Of a stretch of DNA of 64,000 nt, positions 1 through 10,300 are shown piece by piece. This DNA comes from Apostichopus japonicus. Taxonomy: Eukaryota > Echinodermata > Holothuroidea > Aspidochirotida > Stichopodidae. The notes below the pieces were generated by a model. That model was not told the origin of the DNA. It was given only the letters and a program-made list of their open reading frames with translations, and made no database searches. Numbering within the stretch: position 1 is the first letter of the stretch; each line of letters opens with the position of its first letter. Position numbers and translations under genes: made by a program. The DNA is taken from positions 24,515,611 through 24,579,610 of the forward strand of contig NC_092576.1 of the NCBI RefSeq assembly GCF_037975245.1. Reading direction: 5' to 3'.

Positions 1-53
1 TTTATTACGACATGTAGTTACGTCATCTTGTATGCACGACACTTCTGTCCAAC

Positions 54-83
54 CATGGAGCTATAAACTGGGATAGCTCCATG
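54..83. mobile_element. Ultra-short palindromic insertion (CA...TG), locus 1
   Basis: A 30-bp hairpin with 11-bp arms CATGGAGCTAT / ATAGCTCCATG and an 8-nt loop. It is flanked by GTCCAAC (47-53) and GTTCAAC (84-90), a 6/7 direct repeat. The ends (CA...TG) and flank length match the loci at 419, 8609, 12835 and 60952. Calling it a mobile element is inference. Confidence 0.6.
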
Positions 84-265
84 GTTCAACAAAGCTGTAC
101 CGTGCTTCACAGGGTCAGTGAACTGTGTGGGATAGTCGTCGTGATGTCACTGTGGCCAATGGGCAATTGTTACCGGGGCCAGTGGCAGACGATTGCCTTC
201 AAGCAATATGGAAAATCACGATCTAGCCGCTGCCTTTGAATAGCTGCGCTAGACATCAGCACTGC

Positions 266-668
266 ATTAAAGACATTGAAGACTTTCCTCAAACCGCGTC
301 CCGCGCTCTGAAGAAAAATAACTTTCCGTTGCTTGCAAGTGAAGTTTTCTTCTTGTCGCTACAAAATGCAGATAGTAATGCAACGTGATTACGTGTTATC
401 TTTAGCTGGACCTGAGACCAGGGAGTTCCAGAACAACTCCCTGCTGAGATGTCCATCGCTGCTATGTACACGGTGTGTTGTGGGTATTGACCGTAGCTGT
501 ATGTATTGACTGTACACTAGTGTCTAATTACCGACGGTAGCAATCTCTGTTTGTATTTTCTGGGATCGATGGTTGTGTCTAACACTTCTGTAACACCTCA
601 TTCGAAACTAGGTCAGATTACCGGCATGGGATGTTTCTTTGTGCTCGAGTCTTCACACCCTTTAACCA
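266..668 (+). mobile_element. TTAA-flanked MITE, family M, copy 1
   Basis: About 400 bp starting TTAAAG and ending CCTTTAA. The ends of the family are inverted: the left end reads TTAAAGGC.TTGAAGACTCG and the right end, reversed, reads TTAAAGGGTG.GAAGACTCG. Related copies lie at 2255, 22255, 29809, 45353 (reverse) and 54901. TTAA at both edges suggests a piggyBac/Kolobok-type non-autonomous element, which is inference. No coding capacity. A 25-bp palindrome sits inside at 419-443. Confidence 0.75.
419..443. mobile_element. Ultra-short palindromic insertion, locus 2 (inside MITE M)
   Basis: A 25-bp hairpin with 9-bp arms CAGGGAGTT / AACTCCCTG. Flanks are CTGAGAC (412-418) and CTGAGAT (444-450), 6/7 identical. 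The sister MITE copy at 22255 reads CCTGAGATCTCC across the site with no hairpin, so it shows the empty state. The same insertion is inherited at 2503-2527 and 45575-45601. Confidence 0.7.
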
Positions 669-780
669 CCATAGGGCAGTCAGTTGAGGATGATACTCTT
701 GCAAGATCCCATCACTAGTAATACTACTAGTAACAGGCTTTCTACAAGTGCAAACTCTTCAAATGTTTCTACCAACGCAA

Positions 781-1315
781 GTACTACTATTGCGGGCCAC
801 CAGTCTCAAATCGTTGGGAATCGACATATACCGATTTAAATCGACATATACCAATTTCCTTGGACTTTTTTATACCTGTTTCTAACAGCTTAAACCTTTA
901 ACTGATCACGTGATGTATCTTCACAAGTCCATCATCATCGAAATCGGGATTTGGAATATGTTAAATCGGAAGAAGTCAATTTAAGCTGCTAGAAACTGGT
1001 TTAAGTCCAAGGAAATTGACTTCTATCGATTTATTTCGATGTATCATCGATTAATATTGGTAGATGTCGATTTGAATTGACATATAACCGATTTATATTA
1101 CATATCATAGATGTTTAATGGTAAATGTCGAAGAACGCTTGGTATATGTCGATTTAAAATGACATTATACCGATTAAATTTGGCATATCATCGATTTAAA
1201 CTGGTATCAGTCAATTTAAATGGACATTTACCAGTTTAAATCGATGATATGGCAATTTAAATCGGTATTTGTCGATTCCCCACGATTTGAGACTGATGGT
1301 CCGCCATAGTACCAC
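781..1315. mobile_element. Long-TIR element built of AT-rich palindromic subrepeats
   Basis: The ends are inverted copies of each other over roughly 50 bp: the left arm begins GTACTACTATTGCGGGCCAC and the right arm, reversed, begins GTGGTACTATGGCGGACCAT, both then running into CAGTCTCAAATCG. The interior is many degenerate copies, in both orientations, of words like TCGATTTAAA and GACATATACCGA. No ORF of note and no clear target duplication. Confidence 0.7.
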
Positions 1316-2254
1316 TGGCACCGTGACCAAGCACATATTTCTATGCAGCAAGATCCGGTTCGAGCTGCGCCGTTGCGGTGCTCTGAGGGCATTCCTAAAT
1401 TATCTAAGAGGCGTGCTTAGTATATCGCCCTCTATTGTTTTGATTCTGTCCCATTATTCGTTTTGATTTATGGGGAAAACTTTCAAACGTGGGGGCGATC
1501 TTGCATTAAGCGCGCGCAGTCATGTCGTTTATCGAAGGCTTAGTCAAGTTTAATTTGGTTGTTTAGTCAGTTTCCTTTGGGTTCATCTTCTTTCTTATTA
1601 TTATGATATCGAACTTTATAGTCGGTCTATCACTGTGTGGAGATCGTGTTAGCAAATCATTGTTCCCTTGAGATTCTTATCTATTTGTTTTTTCCATTTT
1701 TTTTTCTTTCTTTTTTTTTTCTCTCTGAGTCTTGTTTAAAATACAAGAAAAATCAGTCTAGCTGTATGATCATGTTAAATTTCTTCATTTTGGTATGTTT
1801 ATTTATTCTTTTCTTGTTTAGAATGTTTCATCTTTATATATTTCAGTCTATCTTAATGCACTATATTCTTATTATTGTTCTTTTTCATCTTTTTTTCTTA
1901 TCTGTTTGTCTCTTGTTTCATCGTGGTATGTTTTTGCCCAAATGGCCGCCCATACATTGCCATGTTATCAAAGGTTACATATTGTCCTGAAACAGTGTAC
2001 GCAAAACCAATATTTACATAATCACTCATGGGTGAAAAATTCAAGGTTCAGTTATTACAAACTTCCTTATATTCAATGAAAAGATCCTTGAATTTCAATG
2101 TAATCTATTTATTCGACCTCGCCTTTTTTTTTGCGGGAACCTGAATTGTTCAAAAAGTAAATTCTATGGTAGGACTGACCGCGTATGACCGCCAAGTAAT
2201 GTCGGTTTCGTTGTGGCTGGAGCCCAAGCTTCGTCATCACGACTCATGCTAGAA
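1316..2254. other. No gene seen
   Basis: AT-rich sequence with a pyrimidine-rich T/C stretch near 1690-1745. The open frame through 1637-1990 is low-complexity and hydrophobic because of the T-rich composition. I see no conserved protein signature. Confidence 0.5.
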
Positions 2255-2749
2255 TTTCAAGGCATTGAAGACTCGCCCCAAACCGCGTGCCGCACTCTGG
2301 CAATGTTAACTTTCCGTTGCTTGCAGGTGAAGTTTTCTTCTTGTCGCTACAAAATGCAGACAGTATTGAGACGTGATACCTTGTTATCTTTATCTAGACT
2401 TGAAATGTCCCTCGCTGCTATGAACATTGCACACTAGTTGTGGGTATTGACCGTAGCTGTAATGCAACGTGATTACGAGTTATCTTTAGCTGGACCTGAG
2501 ACCAGGGAGTTCCAGAACAACTCCCTGCTGAGATGTCCATCGCTGCTATGTACACGGTGTGTTGTGGGTTTTGACCGTAGCTGTTTGTATTGACTGTACG
2601 CCAGTGTCTAATTACCGGCGGTAGCAAGCTGTGTGTGTATTTTCTGGGATCGATGGTTGTGTCTACCACTTCTGTTACACCTCATTCGAAACTAGGTCAG
2701 ATTACCGGCATGAGACGTTTCTTTGTGTGCGTGTCCTCACACCCTTTAT
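2255..2749 (+). mobile_element. TTAA-type MITE, family M, copy 2 (rearranged)
   Basis: Same family as 266-668, but the middle is partly duplicated: the segment around the GTGATTACG / TTATCTTTAG motif occurs twice (near 2370-2400 and again near 2465-2490). Both terminal TTAA motifs are mutated (TTTCAAGG at left, CCTTTATA at right). It carries the 25-bp palindrome at 2503-2527 with the same flanks (CTGAGAC / CTGAGAT). Confidence 0.7.
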
Positions 2750-3567
2750 AGTAGACTATTGCACAAGAGGAACGCTAAAAACTATTAAAAAAAAGGCACT
2801 GCACAGGGAAAATATTCGTTTTCACATCTGTCGGAAACATTTTGTCACATAAGCTGTGATTTTGTTGTCACATTTGGAGAGAAAATATTTTTACAAATAT
2901 GTAAAAATACAATATTTTTTATGTATGATGTCGTTACCTTGCTTCACATTTGCACTTAATTTATACATAGTATATAGTAGATGTTCACATGGTGGACATG
3001 TCACGTGCGATGTAATTTCACGTTTAACGGCGCAAGTATTGATCATTACAATCAACCATTTCACCAAACACGTCTCATGGTAGACGCTTCTTCGGGATAC
3101 ATGCGTACTCTGTGATAGAATATTTGCTGCATGCCAAAAGTACTGTCTATTTGTGAACAGCGCCATTGACTTTTAAAGGGCTATAAATTTATAATAAACG
3201 GATTGAATCAACATTGAAGCGTTCTCATCGTAATGAACCCTGCATGTGAACTTTCCGGGAGAAGAATTTTGAGGTGATGACGTCACTGTGACTCTGGTCA
3301 CAGATATGAGAGGGCAGCATAGATCTTCTTTGACACTGGAAGAAAGTGTCCAAACTTGCGGTTATGATTGGTCACGAAACATCGTCTAAAATGAAACGAA
3401 GTATACAGACACAATATTTTGGCCTCCATTCAACACTTACGACTACACTTACTTATGCATAGCGCAAGTACCGTACAGTAAGCGAAAGCTATCTCGAATT
3501 ACTCTTTGAGTTCAAAATAAGTCCCCCCCCCCCCCCAAAAAAAAAAAAATGCAATTATAGTGGAACA
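2750..3567. other. No gene seen
   Basis: Unassigned AT-rich sequence. A C-run followed by an A-run sits near 3523-3549. No convincing exon, RNA or element end was found. Confidence 0.45.
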
Positions 3568-4465
3568 TATCACACACAACAGACGGTTTATATTCGATAT
3601 TCACATACAACAGTGCGTGGTTTCACACACATAACAGATGGTTTACATGCGCAATGATGGAATCGCACATACCATGGGTCATGGTATGACACATAACATA
3701 CGGTTTACATTCGGTATGGCGTAACACACAGCAGACGGTTTATATTCGGTATGAAATCGCACATACAACAGTGCTGGATTCACACACATATAACAATGGT
3801 TTACATGCGTTATGATAAGTGGCGAAGCGTCCATACAGTCAGGGGGCGGATGCCCCCCCCCCCCCCTGACGGACTCAAATGGACTGCTGGCGCCCGACCC
3901 AGCTTTTTACCACTTTTTACTTATTGGCTTTTTTTATTGACTTTTTTTGCGCTCTCATTTACCTATTGACATTTGTCACATTACCTGCAAATTAGCAAGG
4001 CCCGGAAAAGGTCATTTCCGGCGATCTAGGGAGTATCTTTACTCAAAAAATTTCTCTACGCTCCGCGCCAACCTGTGGTGGCGCTCCGCTTAAATAGTGT
4101 CGAAAGCGCCTCTACGGACCATTCTCGCCCCCCCCCCCCCCCATCCTGACCAATACCCCTAGCTCCGCCACTGGTTATGATGGAATCGCACATACCATGT
4201 GTCATGGTATGACACATAGCAGGCGGTTTACATTGGTGTGACATTGCACCAAGTTGACGATGTAAATTCGGTATGGTGTATAACACACAGCCGACGGATT
4301 ACATTTGGTATGACAGCACACACCAGATGGTTTGCATTCGGTATCGCATCACACAACGGATGCTTTAACTTCTGTAAAGTATAACACAAACAGACATTGC
4401 ATTCCGTATGACATAGCAGATATGTAACAGTCGGCTTGCGGTTTGGTATCACAAAACATAGTTTA
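3568..4465. repeat. Degenerate minisatellite (ACAC..CGGTTTACATTCGGTATG), split by a MITE
   Basis: Loose tandem units of roughly 30-50 bp containing CGGTTTACATTCGGTATGA and ACACACA. The array covers 3568-3816 and resumes at 4174-4465. It is interrupted cleanly by the hAT-type MITE at 3817-4173. Confidence 0.7.
3817..4173. mobile_element. hAT-type MITE with 8-bp target duplication
   Basis: A 357-bp insertion with inverted ends (AAGTGGCGAAGC at left, GCTCCGCCACTG at right) and identical 8-bp flanks GTTATGAT at 3809-3816 and 4174-4181. Eight-bp duplications and CAGTGGCGGA-type ends are classic for hAT non-autonomous elements. The interior has runs of C and a subterminal motif (ATTTCCGGCGATCT ... 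TACGCTCCGCGCCAACC) shared with 9000-9100, 44890-44970, 48080-48155 and 48590-48670. Confidence 0.88.
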
Positions 4466-5300
4466 CTATTCAAGACTACCGCCATCATTTTAGCTTAGTT
4501 CAAAATCGTTTGCATGATGCGCATATGACTGCTTTGAAATAAGGCTGTTATTTGGTTCACCAGAAAGATCGAAATTAGGTCAGATTGAATGGTAAAATAA
4601 TAAAATACAAAAATAGGTTTTTTTCTTGTTTGTCGCCATGAAGGTACAACACACAGATGTTGTTGGTAAAACAGCAAAAATCATACGCACATTGGTACAT
4701 TCCATTGCAAAACTGATTATAGCTGTTAACGTAGCACTCTGAATATGTCAATTTCCTATTTGGAAACAGAGTCATCTATTTTTAAAGAACCGCAACAGGT
4801 AACACGCGCTTTGTTCCTTTTGACTTACATGATAATTTGTTATCTTTAGTTGGGACAGAGATAAAAATTATCAGCATAGGTAGAAGTTTCTCACAGAAAT
4901 GTCCTTGCCTATGCTTGCCTACCATATGCAGCATATGATAGGTGTTGGTTTGTACTATCCAGACACTTGAAAATGTACCCACCATGACCCATTAAAGTTG
5001 GAAATAAAAGCTACCCCGTCCCCCTACCCTCCCCCACAAACACACACACGCTGAAGCCATGTATAAGTTATCGTTGCCGAACCTTTCTTATTTCATCAAA
5101 GCGAATCTCTTAAAATGCCTGAAATTACCTTTCGGATTCCTGATTTTCTATCATTCTCTTCACAATTAAAAAAACTCAAAGAGTAAATGAGGATGAAATG
5201 TGAACCGTAAAGTGACAAATCAATTGGTCTCTTTCCAGCTAGGAGCAGATCCAGAATTATTTACAGGAGGGCGTGTCCCTGGAGTCGTTGATGCAAACCA
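4466..5300. other. No gene seen
   Basis: AT-rich unassigned sequence. Open frames here are short and show no recognisable domain. Confidence 0.45.
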
Positions 5301-5305
5301 TCATG

Positions 5306-5310
<5 letters not shown>

Positions 5311-5382
<72 letters not shown>

Positions 5383-5399
5383 GTATATATATATGTATA

Positions 5400-5472
<73 letters not shown>

Positions 5473-5474
5473 AT
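5311..5474. repeat. (TA)n microsatellite with interspersed G
   Basis: About 160 bp of TATATA with occasional TATATG interruptions. The open frames through it encode only Tyr-Ile repeats and are artefacts. Confidence 0.97.
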
Positions 5475-6008
5475 GTTGTAGCCCACATAACGTTTAGTTG
5501 TTCGCTATTGCTTTTCTTGGCTGAGAAACAAGTAATCTGAATATTTATTAAAATGTATGAATAATTCAAGACTTTCCCCTCACTGTACTACGAAGAAAAA
5601 TATCGCAGCCTGCATAGAGCAGCATGTATATCACACAGGTCTTGTACTCCTGACGTCACTGGTGGGAATAATTTATAGACACTAATATCCTTTTCTCGTT
5701 AGCTCTTTAAGGGGTAGGTTATAATTACATTTATAAAGAACGTTTAAGTTGCGCAACATGCATATTCATCAATCTGCATGTACCGATATATGCAGCTGTT
5801 ATATTCTGTGTAATATGTGCTTCATTATATTATATTTCTTATTCAATCAGGACGCTATGAGTGATCGAGTACCTATCGGTCCTCGGTTAATGAAGTACTA
5901 CAGTCGAAAAGAAGAAAGCTCTCAGTAAAAAACCTATAGGAACTACCCTGCATAAACGAAACGGGGTACGTTTCATCGCCCAATCGCCTTGCTCAATTGC
6001 CCCATGAC
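5475..6008. other. No gene seen
   Basis: Unassigned AT-rich sequence between the microsatellite and the MITE at 6009. Confidence 0.45.
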
Positions 6009-6345
6009 CAGGGTTATAGCCACGCCGGCCGGCTGCGGCCGGTAGTAACCGCCACTCACGCCTGCCGGCCGGCATTGGAAGTGAATAAACAGTCCACTGG
6101 CCGGCACAAAAAATAGTAAAATGCTTGTGAAATACAACAAAAGTAACAAATTTATCTTTCCCTTGCCGTAAAACATGATAATAACGTCACCTTTTTCTGT
6201 TTTTTACCAATTGTAAATCTGAAAAGTAGCAAAAATCACCCTTAAGCGGGCCCCTGGACCCCCGGCCGTGAGATGCGAGAGCTTCGCTCGCTACGCTTCG
6301 CAAATTTATTTAACCAGCACTCACAATCTCCTAGCTATAACCCTG
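6009..6345. mobile_element. TIR element with CAGGGTTATAGC ends
   Basis: The left end CAGGGTTATAGC and right end GCTATAACCCTG are exact 12-bp inverted repeats bounding 337 bp. Inside are GC-rich palindromes (CCGGCCGG near 6027 and 6063). No obvious 8-bp flank repeat, so the superfamily is unassigned; CAGGG ends resemble hAT. Confidence 0.65.
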
Positions 6346-6672
6346 ACTATTGAGAATATGCCTTTTCAGACACCTCACAATGGGAATATCCGGACCGTTT
6401 TGCTATTCGAGGGATATAGGTTACAATTACACTTATTTGACCCCATTTCAGCCAATGGACTTTTCTCATCAAGACATAATAATTACCTATCAGTTATAAT
6501 GGACTGAGTCACGAAGTCTGCACCTGGTAGGAATTTTCTCTTTTCATACACAGATGTCTATTGGAGCGGATCTCCATTGTTCCATTCATCGATAGACATC
6601 CTTTAGCTCATGCTAGTCTGCACATGTTTGGATACCCGCTCCTTCAGTCAACAAGTATACATAGTAACGCTG

Positions 6673-6851
6673 TCGCTTCTCGGCCTTTTGGCTAAGATCA
6701 TGTGTAGTATCTGTTCCCTTTCGAGGGGGATGGTGATGCACACCTGACGATGATCACACAGTCACAGCCCCGATACAAGGGGAATGGGGTTGAGAGCGGA
6801 TCAGTCGTTTGGTAGTTTGTTTTTCGTGCCCAGGTTCTTTCCTGGGCGACT
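6673..6851 (+). ncRNA. U2 snRNA-headed RNA-like unit, copy 1
   Basis: The first ~43 nt match the 5' end of U2 snRNA (CGCTTCTCGGCCTTTTGGCT, then AAGATC.TGTGTAGTATCTG) with one clear mismatch. They keep stem I (GGCC/GGCT) and the branch-point-pairing GTAGTA. The following ~135 nt do not resemble U2: there is no U2 stem IIa/IIb or usual Sm site. They end in a U-rich tract (TTTGTTTTTCG) and a 7-bp hairpin GCCCAGG-TTCTTT-CCTGGGC. A second copy follows 220 bp downstream. It is either a SINE with a U2-derived head or a divergent snRNA-like gene; I cannot tell which. Confidence 0.6.
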
Positions 6852-6892
6852 TTTCCTTAAAAAAAATGTAATGCTACATTAAGAACATTAAG

Positions 6893-7065
6893 ACCGCTTC
6901 TCGACCTTATGGCTAAGATCATGTGTAGTATCTGTTCCCTTTCGAGAGGAATCGTGATACACACCTGGCGATGATCACACAGCCACGGTCCCGATGCAAG
7001 GGGACTGGGGTTGAGAGCGGATCAGTCGTTCGGTTGTTTGGTTTTCGTGCCCATGCCTTGGTGAC
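6893..7065 (+). ncRNA. U2 snRNA-headed RNA-like unit, copy 2 (degenerate)
   Basis: Tandem copy of the unit at 6673, about 220 bp downstream and alignable end to end. Stem I is damaged (CGACCTTATGGCT) and the terminal hairpin has decayed (GCCCATGCCTTGGTGAC). The GTAGTATCTGTTC block is intact. It looks like the less constrained copy. Confidence 0.55.
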
Positions 7066-7550
7066 TTTTCTTAAAAAGTATGCTGCATTAAGTACCGTAC
7101 TACACCCTATAGATCAACAGTTGTTTTTTAGAGATACCCGCTGAAATCCCAGGACCTTACCAGCACAGGAAAGCACATAGCTTTAAAGAGCCTACTGTAG
7201 GAATCTATGAAACAGTGAGAGCAGAAAACCGAAAGGTTTGAATATTTAACTATTTATGTTAAAATTTCTACTTTTCTGTAAATTGCGCATACGAATGTCA
7301 TTGTTTCATCCGCATGATGAGAAGAAATTTCACTGTCTGTTTTTTTTTTAGAAAATAGGTTGGAGCAGTGACTGACTCTGCCTAACTCCATGCCCCTTGA
7401 AATGTATTGTGCCCACTAAGTAGGGCCATGTATGAACAGAATTTAAAACTAAATACAAACAGAAAACTAACTGGTAAAATACGTCACGAACACTGAAAGA
7501 GCCGGGGATTACAGGACCCGTTCTCTATGGCCAGCCAGTTGAGACAGTTT
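7066..7550. other. No gene seen
   Basis: Unassigned sequence between the U2-headed units and the 92-bp tandem repeat. Confidence 0.4.
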
Positions 7551-7826
7551 TCTAATGCTAATACCTCTGTAAAATGTCCTCCAATACCATACTTCAAAGC
7601 ACTCGTACTGACAGTATGAACAGTTCCTAAGCTTTTTCTGATTCTAATGCTAATACCTCTCTAAACTGTCCTCCCATACCATGCTTCAAAGCACTCGTAC
7701 TGGCAGTATGAGCAGTTCCTAAGCTTTGTCTGAGTCTAATGCTAATACCTCTCTAAACTGTCCTCCCATACCAAGCTTCAAAGCACTCGTACTGGCATTA
7801 TGAGCAGTTCCTATCCTTTATCTGAT
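7551..7826. repeat. 92-bp tandem repeat, three units
   Basis: Units begin TCTAATGCTAATACCTCT at 7551, 7643 and 7735 and contain CTTCAAAGCACTCGTACTG. The period is 92 bp, not a multiple of three, and the units are about 90% alike. Confidence 0.9.
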
Positions 7827-8608
7827 AGAAACATGATATTCATACTGCTCATACTGACAGTACAGGTGCTCTTAAGCGGGACATGAAATGCAGTATACAA
7901 AAACTGTCCCATATGGGTGCAATGATAAGTGATCTACCAGAGCAGTCAATATAGAGCACTCCTCATATTTGTGTGTTTCTTAGATAGGGGGCAAGTGGCA
8001 TAGGGTACGTTAAGCCCGGTGGCTTACCCCTATACACACCTCACACTAAGCAAAGTCTATCTACGCCCTTGGGAAGTGCACTGAGGTGCTCGGTAGAAGT
8101 CACGGCTCCTTTAAGGGGAGACATATAACCCTCAACATCAGTATTGATCAATGTAATATAGAGACTGATATGAACAACTTCTCAAAACAATCTCAAGAAG
8201 AAAATTATTACATTTGGGAGATATCACATATTTAATGTTCCTTCACTCACAACCCTTAGAGACTTGATTAAGTCTAAATACGCCATCATATAGCCACATA
8301 TCCCATATGTAACTCCCTTTAGTTATAAACACATATACACACAACTCGTAACTCACAGCAAACGCTGCCATAGTAAGCTAAATTGTTTACAAAAAAATCA
8401 GTGAGGGACATGTACGTTCGTGAGCTCAGTGATTCGAATCCAATTACAGGCAACAATTACTTATTTCTCCACAATTTTTGTTAGCTACTCATAGGTTTAG
8501 TCTACTCTATAGATACAGCTTAAAGGTCGAAAATTCAATCACCCAAATCACACGCTGTGTGTTTAGCCATGCTTGACGACGCTAAGAATGCAACAGTATA
8601 TCTCTATT
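7827..8608. other. No gene seen
   Basis: Unassigned sequence. No conserved frame, element end or RNA signature was recognised. Confidence 0.4.
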
Positions 8609-8632
8609 CAGGGAGTTGTTAACAACTCCCTG
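8609..8632. mobile_element. Ultra-short palindromic insertion, locus 3 (perfect 24-bp palindrome)
   Basis: A perfect 24-bp palindrome with half-site CAGGGAGTTGTT and no loop. Flanks are CTCTATT (8602-8608) and ATCTATT (8633-8639), 6/7 identical. Same ends as the other loci. Confidence 0.65.
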
Positions 8633-8878
8633 ATCTATTATTACGTCACAATAGCATAACGGACACCGCAACAAGTCAATGAGAAACACAAACAACGTGT
8701 GTAAGCATTCAATTATGATTGATGATGACCTTGACTTCCATTCTCCTAATTAGCGTTGGGAATAATTGACCGTACCTTCTTGTGTTGCTTTCAATACTGT
8801 AGCCCATAGTATAGCCAGTATAATGTAAGTGTTATATAGTTTGTCAACGATACACGACAGTGGCGGACTGGCCACGCG

Positions 8879-9165
8879 CAGGCGCGTAGCCAAGGGGGGG
8901 GGGGGGCGGAGGGGCAGCTGCCCCCTCCCCTTGAGCATATTTTTTTTTTAAATTTTTTTAATGTTTTTATGATATCGCTAGAGAAAATGCTAAGATGCAA
9001 CTTACAAGGCCTGGGAAGTGCCATTTCCAGCTATGTGGGAGGCATTTTCAGCCAAAATTTTCTTATATGCTCCGCGTCAATCATGGTGGCTCTACGCTTA
9101 GATAGTTTGCAAGGCCGAATCTACAGTTTCGCCCCTCCCTTGGCAAATTCCTGGCTACGCGCCTG
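8879..9165. mobile_element. MITE with CAGGCGCGTAGCCA ends, nested in the hAT relic
   Basis: Inverted ends CAGGCGCGTAGCCA and TGGCTACGCGCCTG bound 287 bp containing a G-run and the same subterminal block (CATTTCCAGC ... GCTCCGCG) seen in the other CAGTGGCGG elements. No clean target duplication. Confidence 0.7.
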
Positions 9166-9289
9166 TTGCATTTGGGAAATTGGGCATTTGGGCAATGCCT
9201 GGTAACAATTACAGCCCATTTTCACAGTAGTTAATAGAATACAGACGGGCTGTGTAGAAATATATTTTCAACTGTGGGAATCAGTCATG

Positions 9290-9603
9290 TAAAGACTGTC
9301 CTCTCTGCTGCTACAAGGTGCTCCTCAAGTTGAACCTTTTCACCGATGCTTACAAGAGCATTGGGCTTGCTTATAAGCTGCTGGTAACGCTACCTGTGTC
9401 ACAAGTGGCATGTGAACGTTCTTTCTCTGCCTTGAAGAGAATCAAAAACCGTTTGCAGAAGTACAATGACACAAGAACATCTTGAGGCGTTCATGTTGAT
9501 GTATGTGGAAAAAAAAAGGATCTTGGCCAAACTTGACACTAAAAATATAATTGATGGTGTGGCTGCCAGAAGCAGCGAACTGCGTAGGCTCCTACTCTCG
9601 TAG
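9290..9603 (+). pseudogene. hAT transposase C-terminal dimerisation domain, frameshifted
   Basis: A frame ending at a TGA near 9485 contains TLPVSQVACERSFSALKRIK, the hallmark of the hAT C-terminal dimerisation (Dimer_Tnp_hAT) domain. The reading then continues in another frame from 9468 (MTQEHLEAF...) to a TAG at 9601-9603, so a frameshift near 9465 breaks it. Known role: the domain mediates oligomerisation of the transposase and helps build the catalytic core. The N-terminal BED finger and RNase H core are absent, so this is a dead fragment. It lies inside the hAT element defined by the TIRs at 8858 and 10038. Confidence 0.85.
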
Positions 9604-10044
9604 ACATGACATGTGCTCGTGTTATTGAACATATATTTTGTTGTGGATTTTATTTCGGTTAATTTCAATTTTTTTCAAGCATGTTGTCACAAAATGCTTG
9701 AAAACCAATAAAAATCCAGTCTAAAACATATATTTTTGTCTAGTTTTGTTAACGTTTTGAACTTTCCTCAGTTTAACCAAGTGCTGCTTCTGGAAATTAT
9801 TTTTGTGTCTTTTTTAAAGGATTATTGTAATCTACAAAATTGAGAAATATAGCACTGACCATTTTGCATCTATTAGCATTCCTTAACTTCAAAAAAAAAA
9901 TTCAATGGGGAAGGGACACCCCCTCCCTTAGACCCCTCCCCCAGGACGGCGATCACTATGTAAGTATCATATCAATGAATAATGGGCCGGTCTTGGTGGA
10001 AAATGTCCGGGCCGGTTTTAAGACCCAATCCGCCCTTGATATAC

Positions 10045-10300
10045 GGTTATGTATGCGTGTATGTATGTATTTATTTTAGATCCTCGTGCAATCAGGAACT
10101 CGCGAAGAAGCCTCATTGGCTTATCAAAGCCGCAAGCTGACCGAAGTCAGTCTCTTACATTCATATTTAACGTCCATGATTATGAATTGTCAATTGTCAA
10201 CAACTCTGTAACTAGACGACATACAGTAATCTTGGAGTGACTCGAACTCTGGACCTTATGATTGGATGGCACCGGCGTTAACCACTGAGCTAGCACTCCT
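10045..10300 (-). mobile_element. tRNA-derived SINE (family B), copy 1
   Basis: On the minus strand it begins with a tRNA-like head: A-box-like TAGCTCAGTGGTTAACGCCGG and B-box-like AGTTCGAGTCACTCC. A body follows and it ends in (ATACATAC)n-type tail sequence. It aligns over its length with 14311-14580 and sits immediately right of the hAT relic. Confidence 0.8.

Larger units (their letters stand above)
8858..10038 (+). mobile_element. Decayed hAT transposon (ZMYM-type)
   Basis: The left end CAGTGGCGGACTGG and the right end (reversed CAAGGGCGGATTGGG) form imperfect inverted repeats. The flanks ATACACGA (8850-8857) and ATATACGG (10039-10046) agree at 6 of 8 positions, as expected for an old 8-bp hAT duplication. 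Inside lie a nested MITE (8879-9165) and the C-terminal part of a hAT transposase (9290-9603). Most of the transposase is missing. Confidence 0.75.

Noticed and set aside
1637-1990. 117-codon hydrophobic frame
   Set aside because: T-rich sequence gives Phe/Leu-rich translations; no signal, domain or splice context, and the neighbourhood is repeats.
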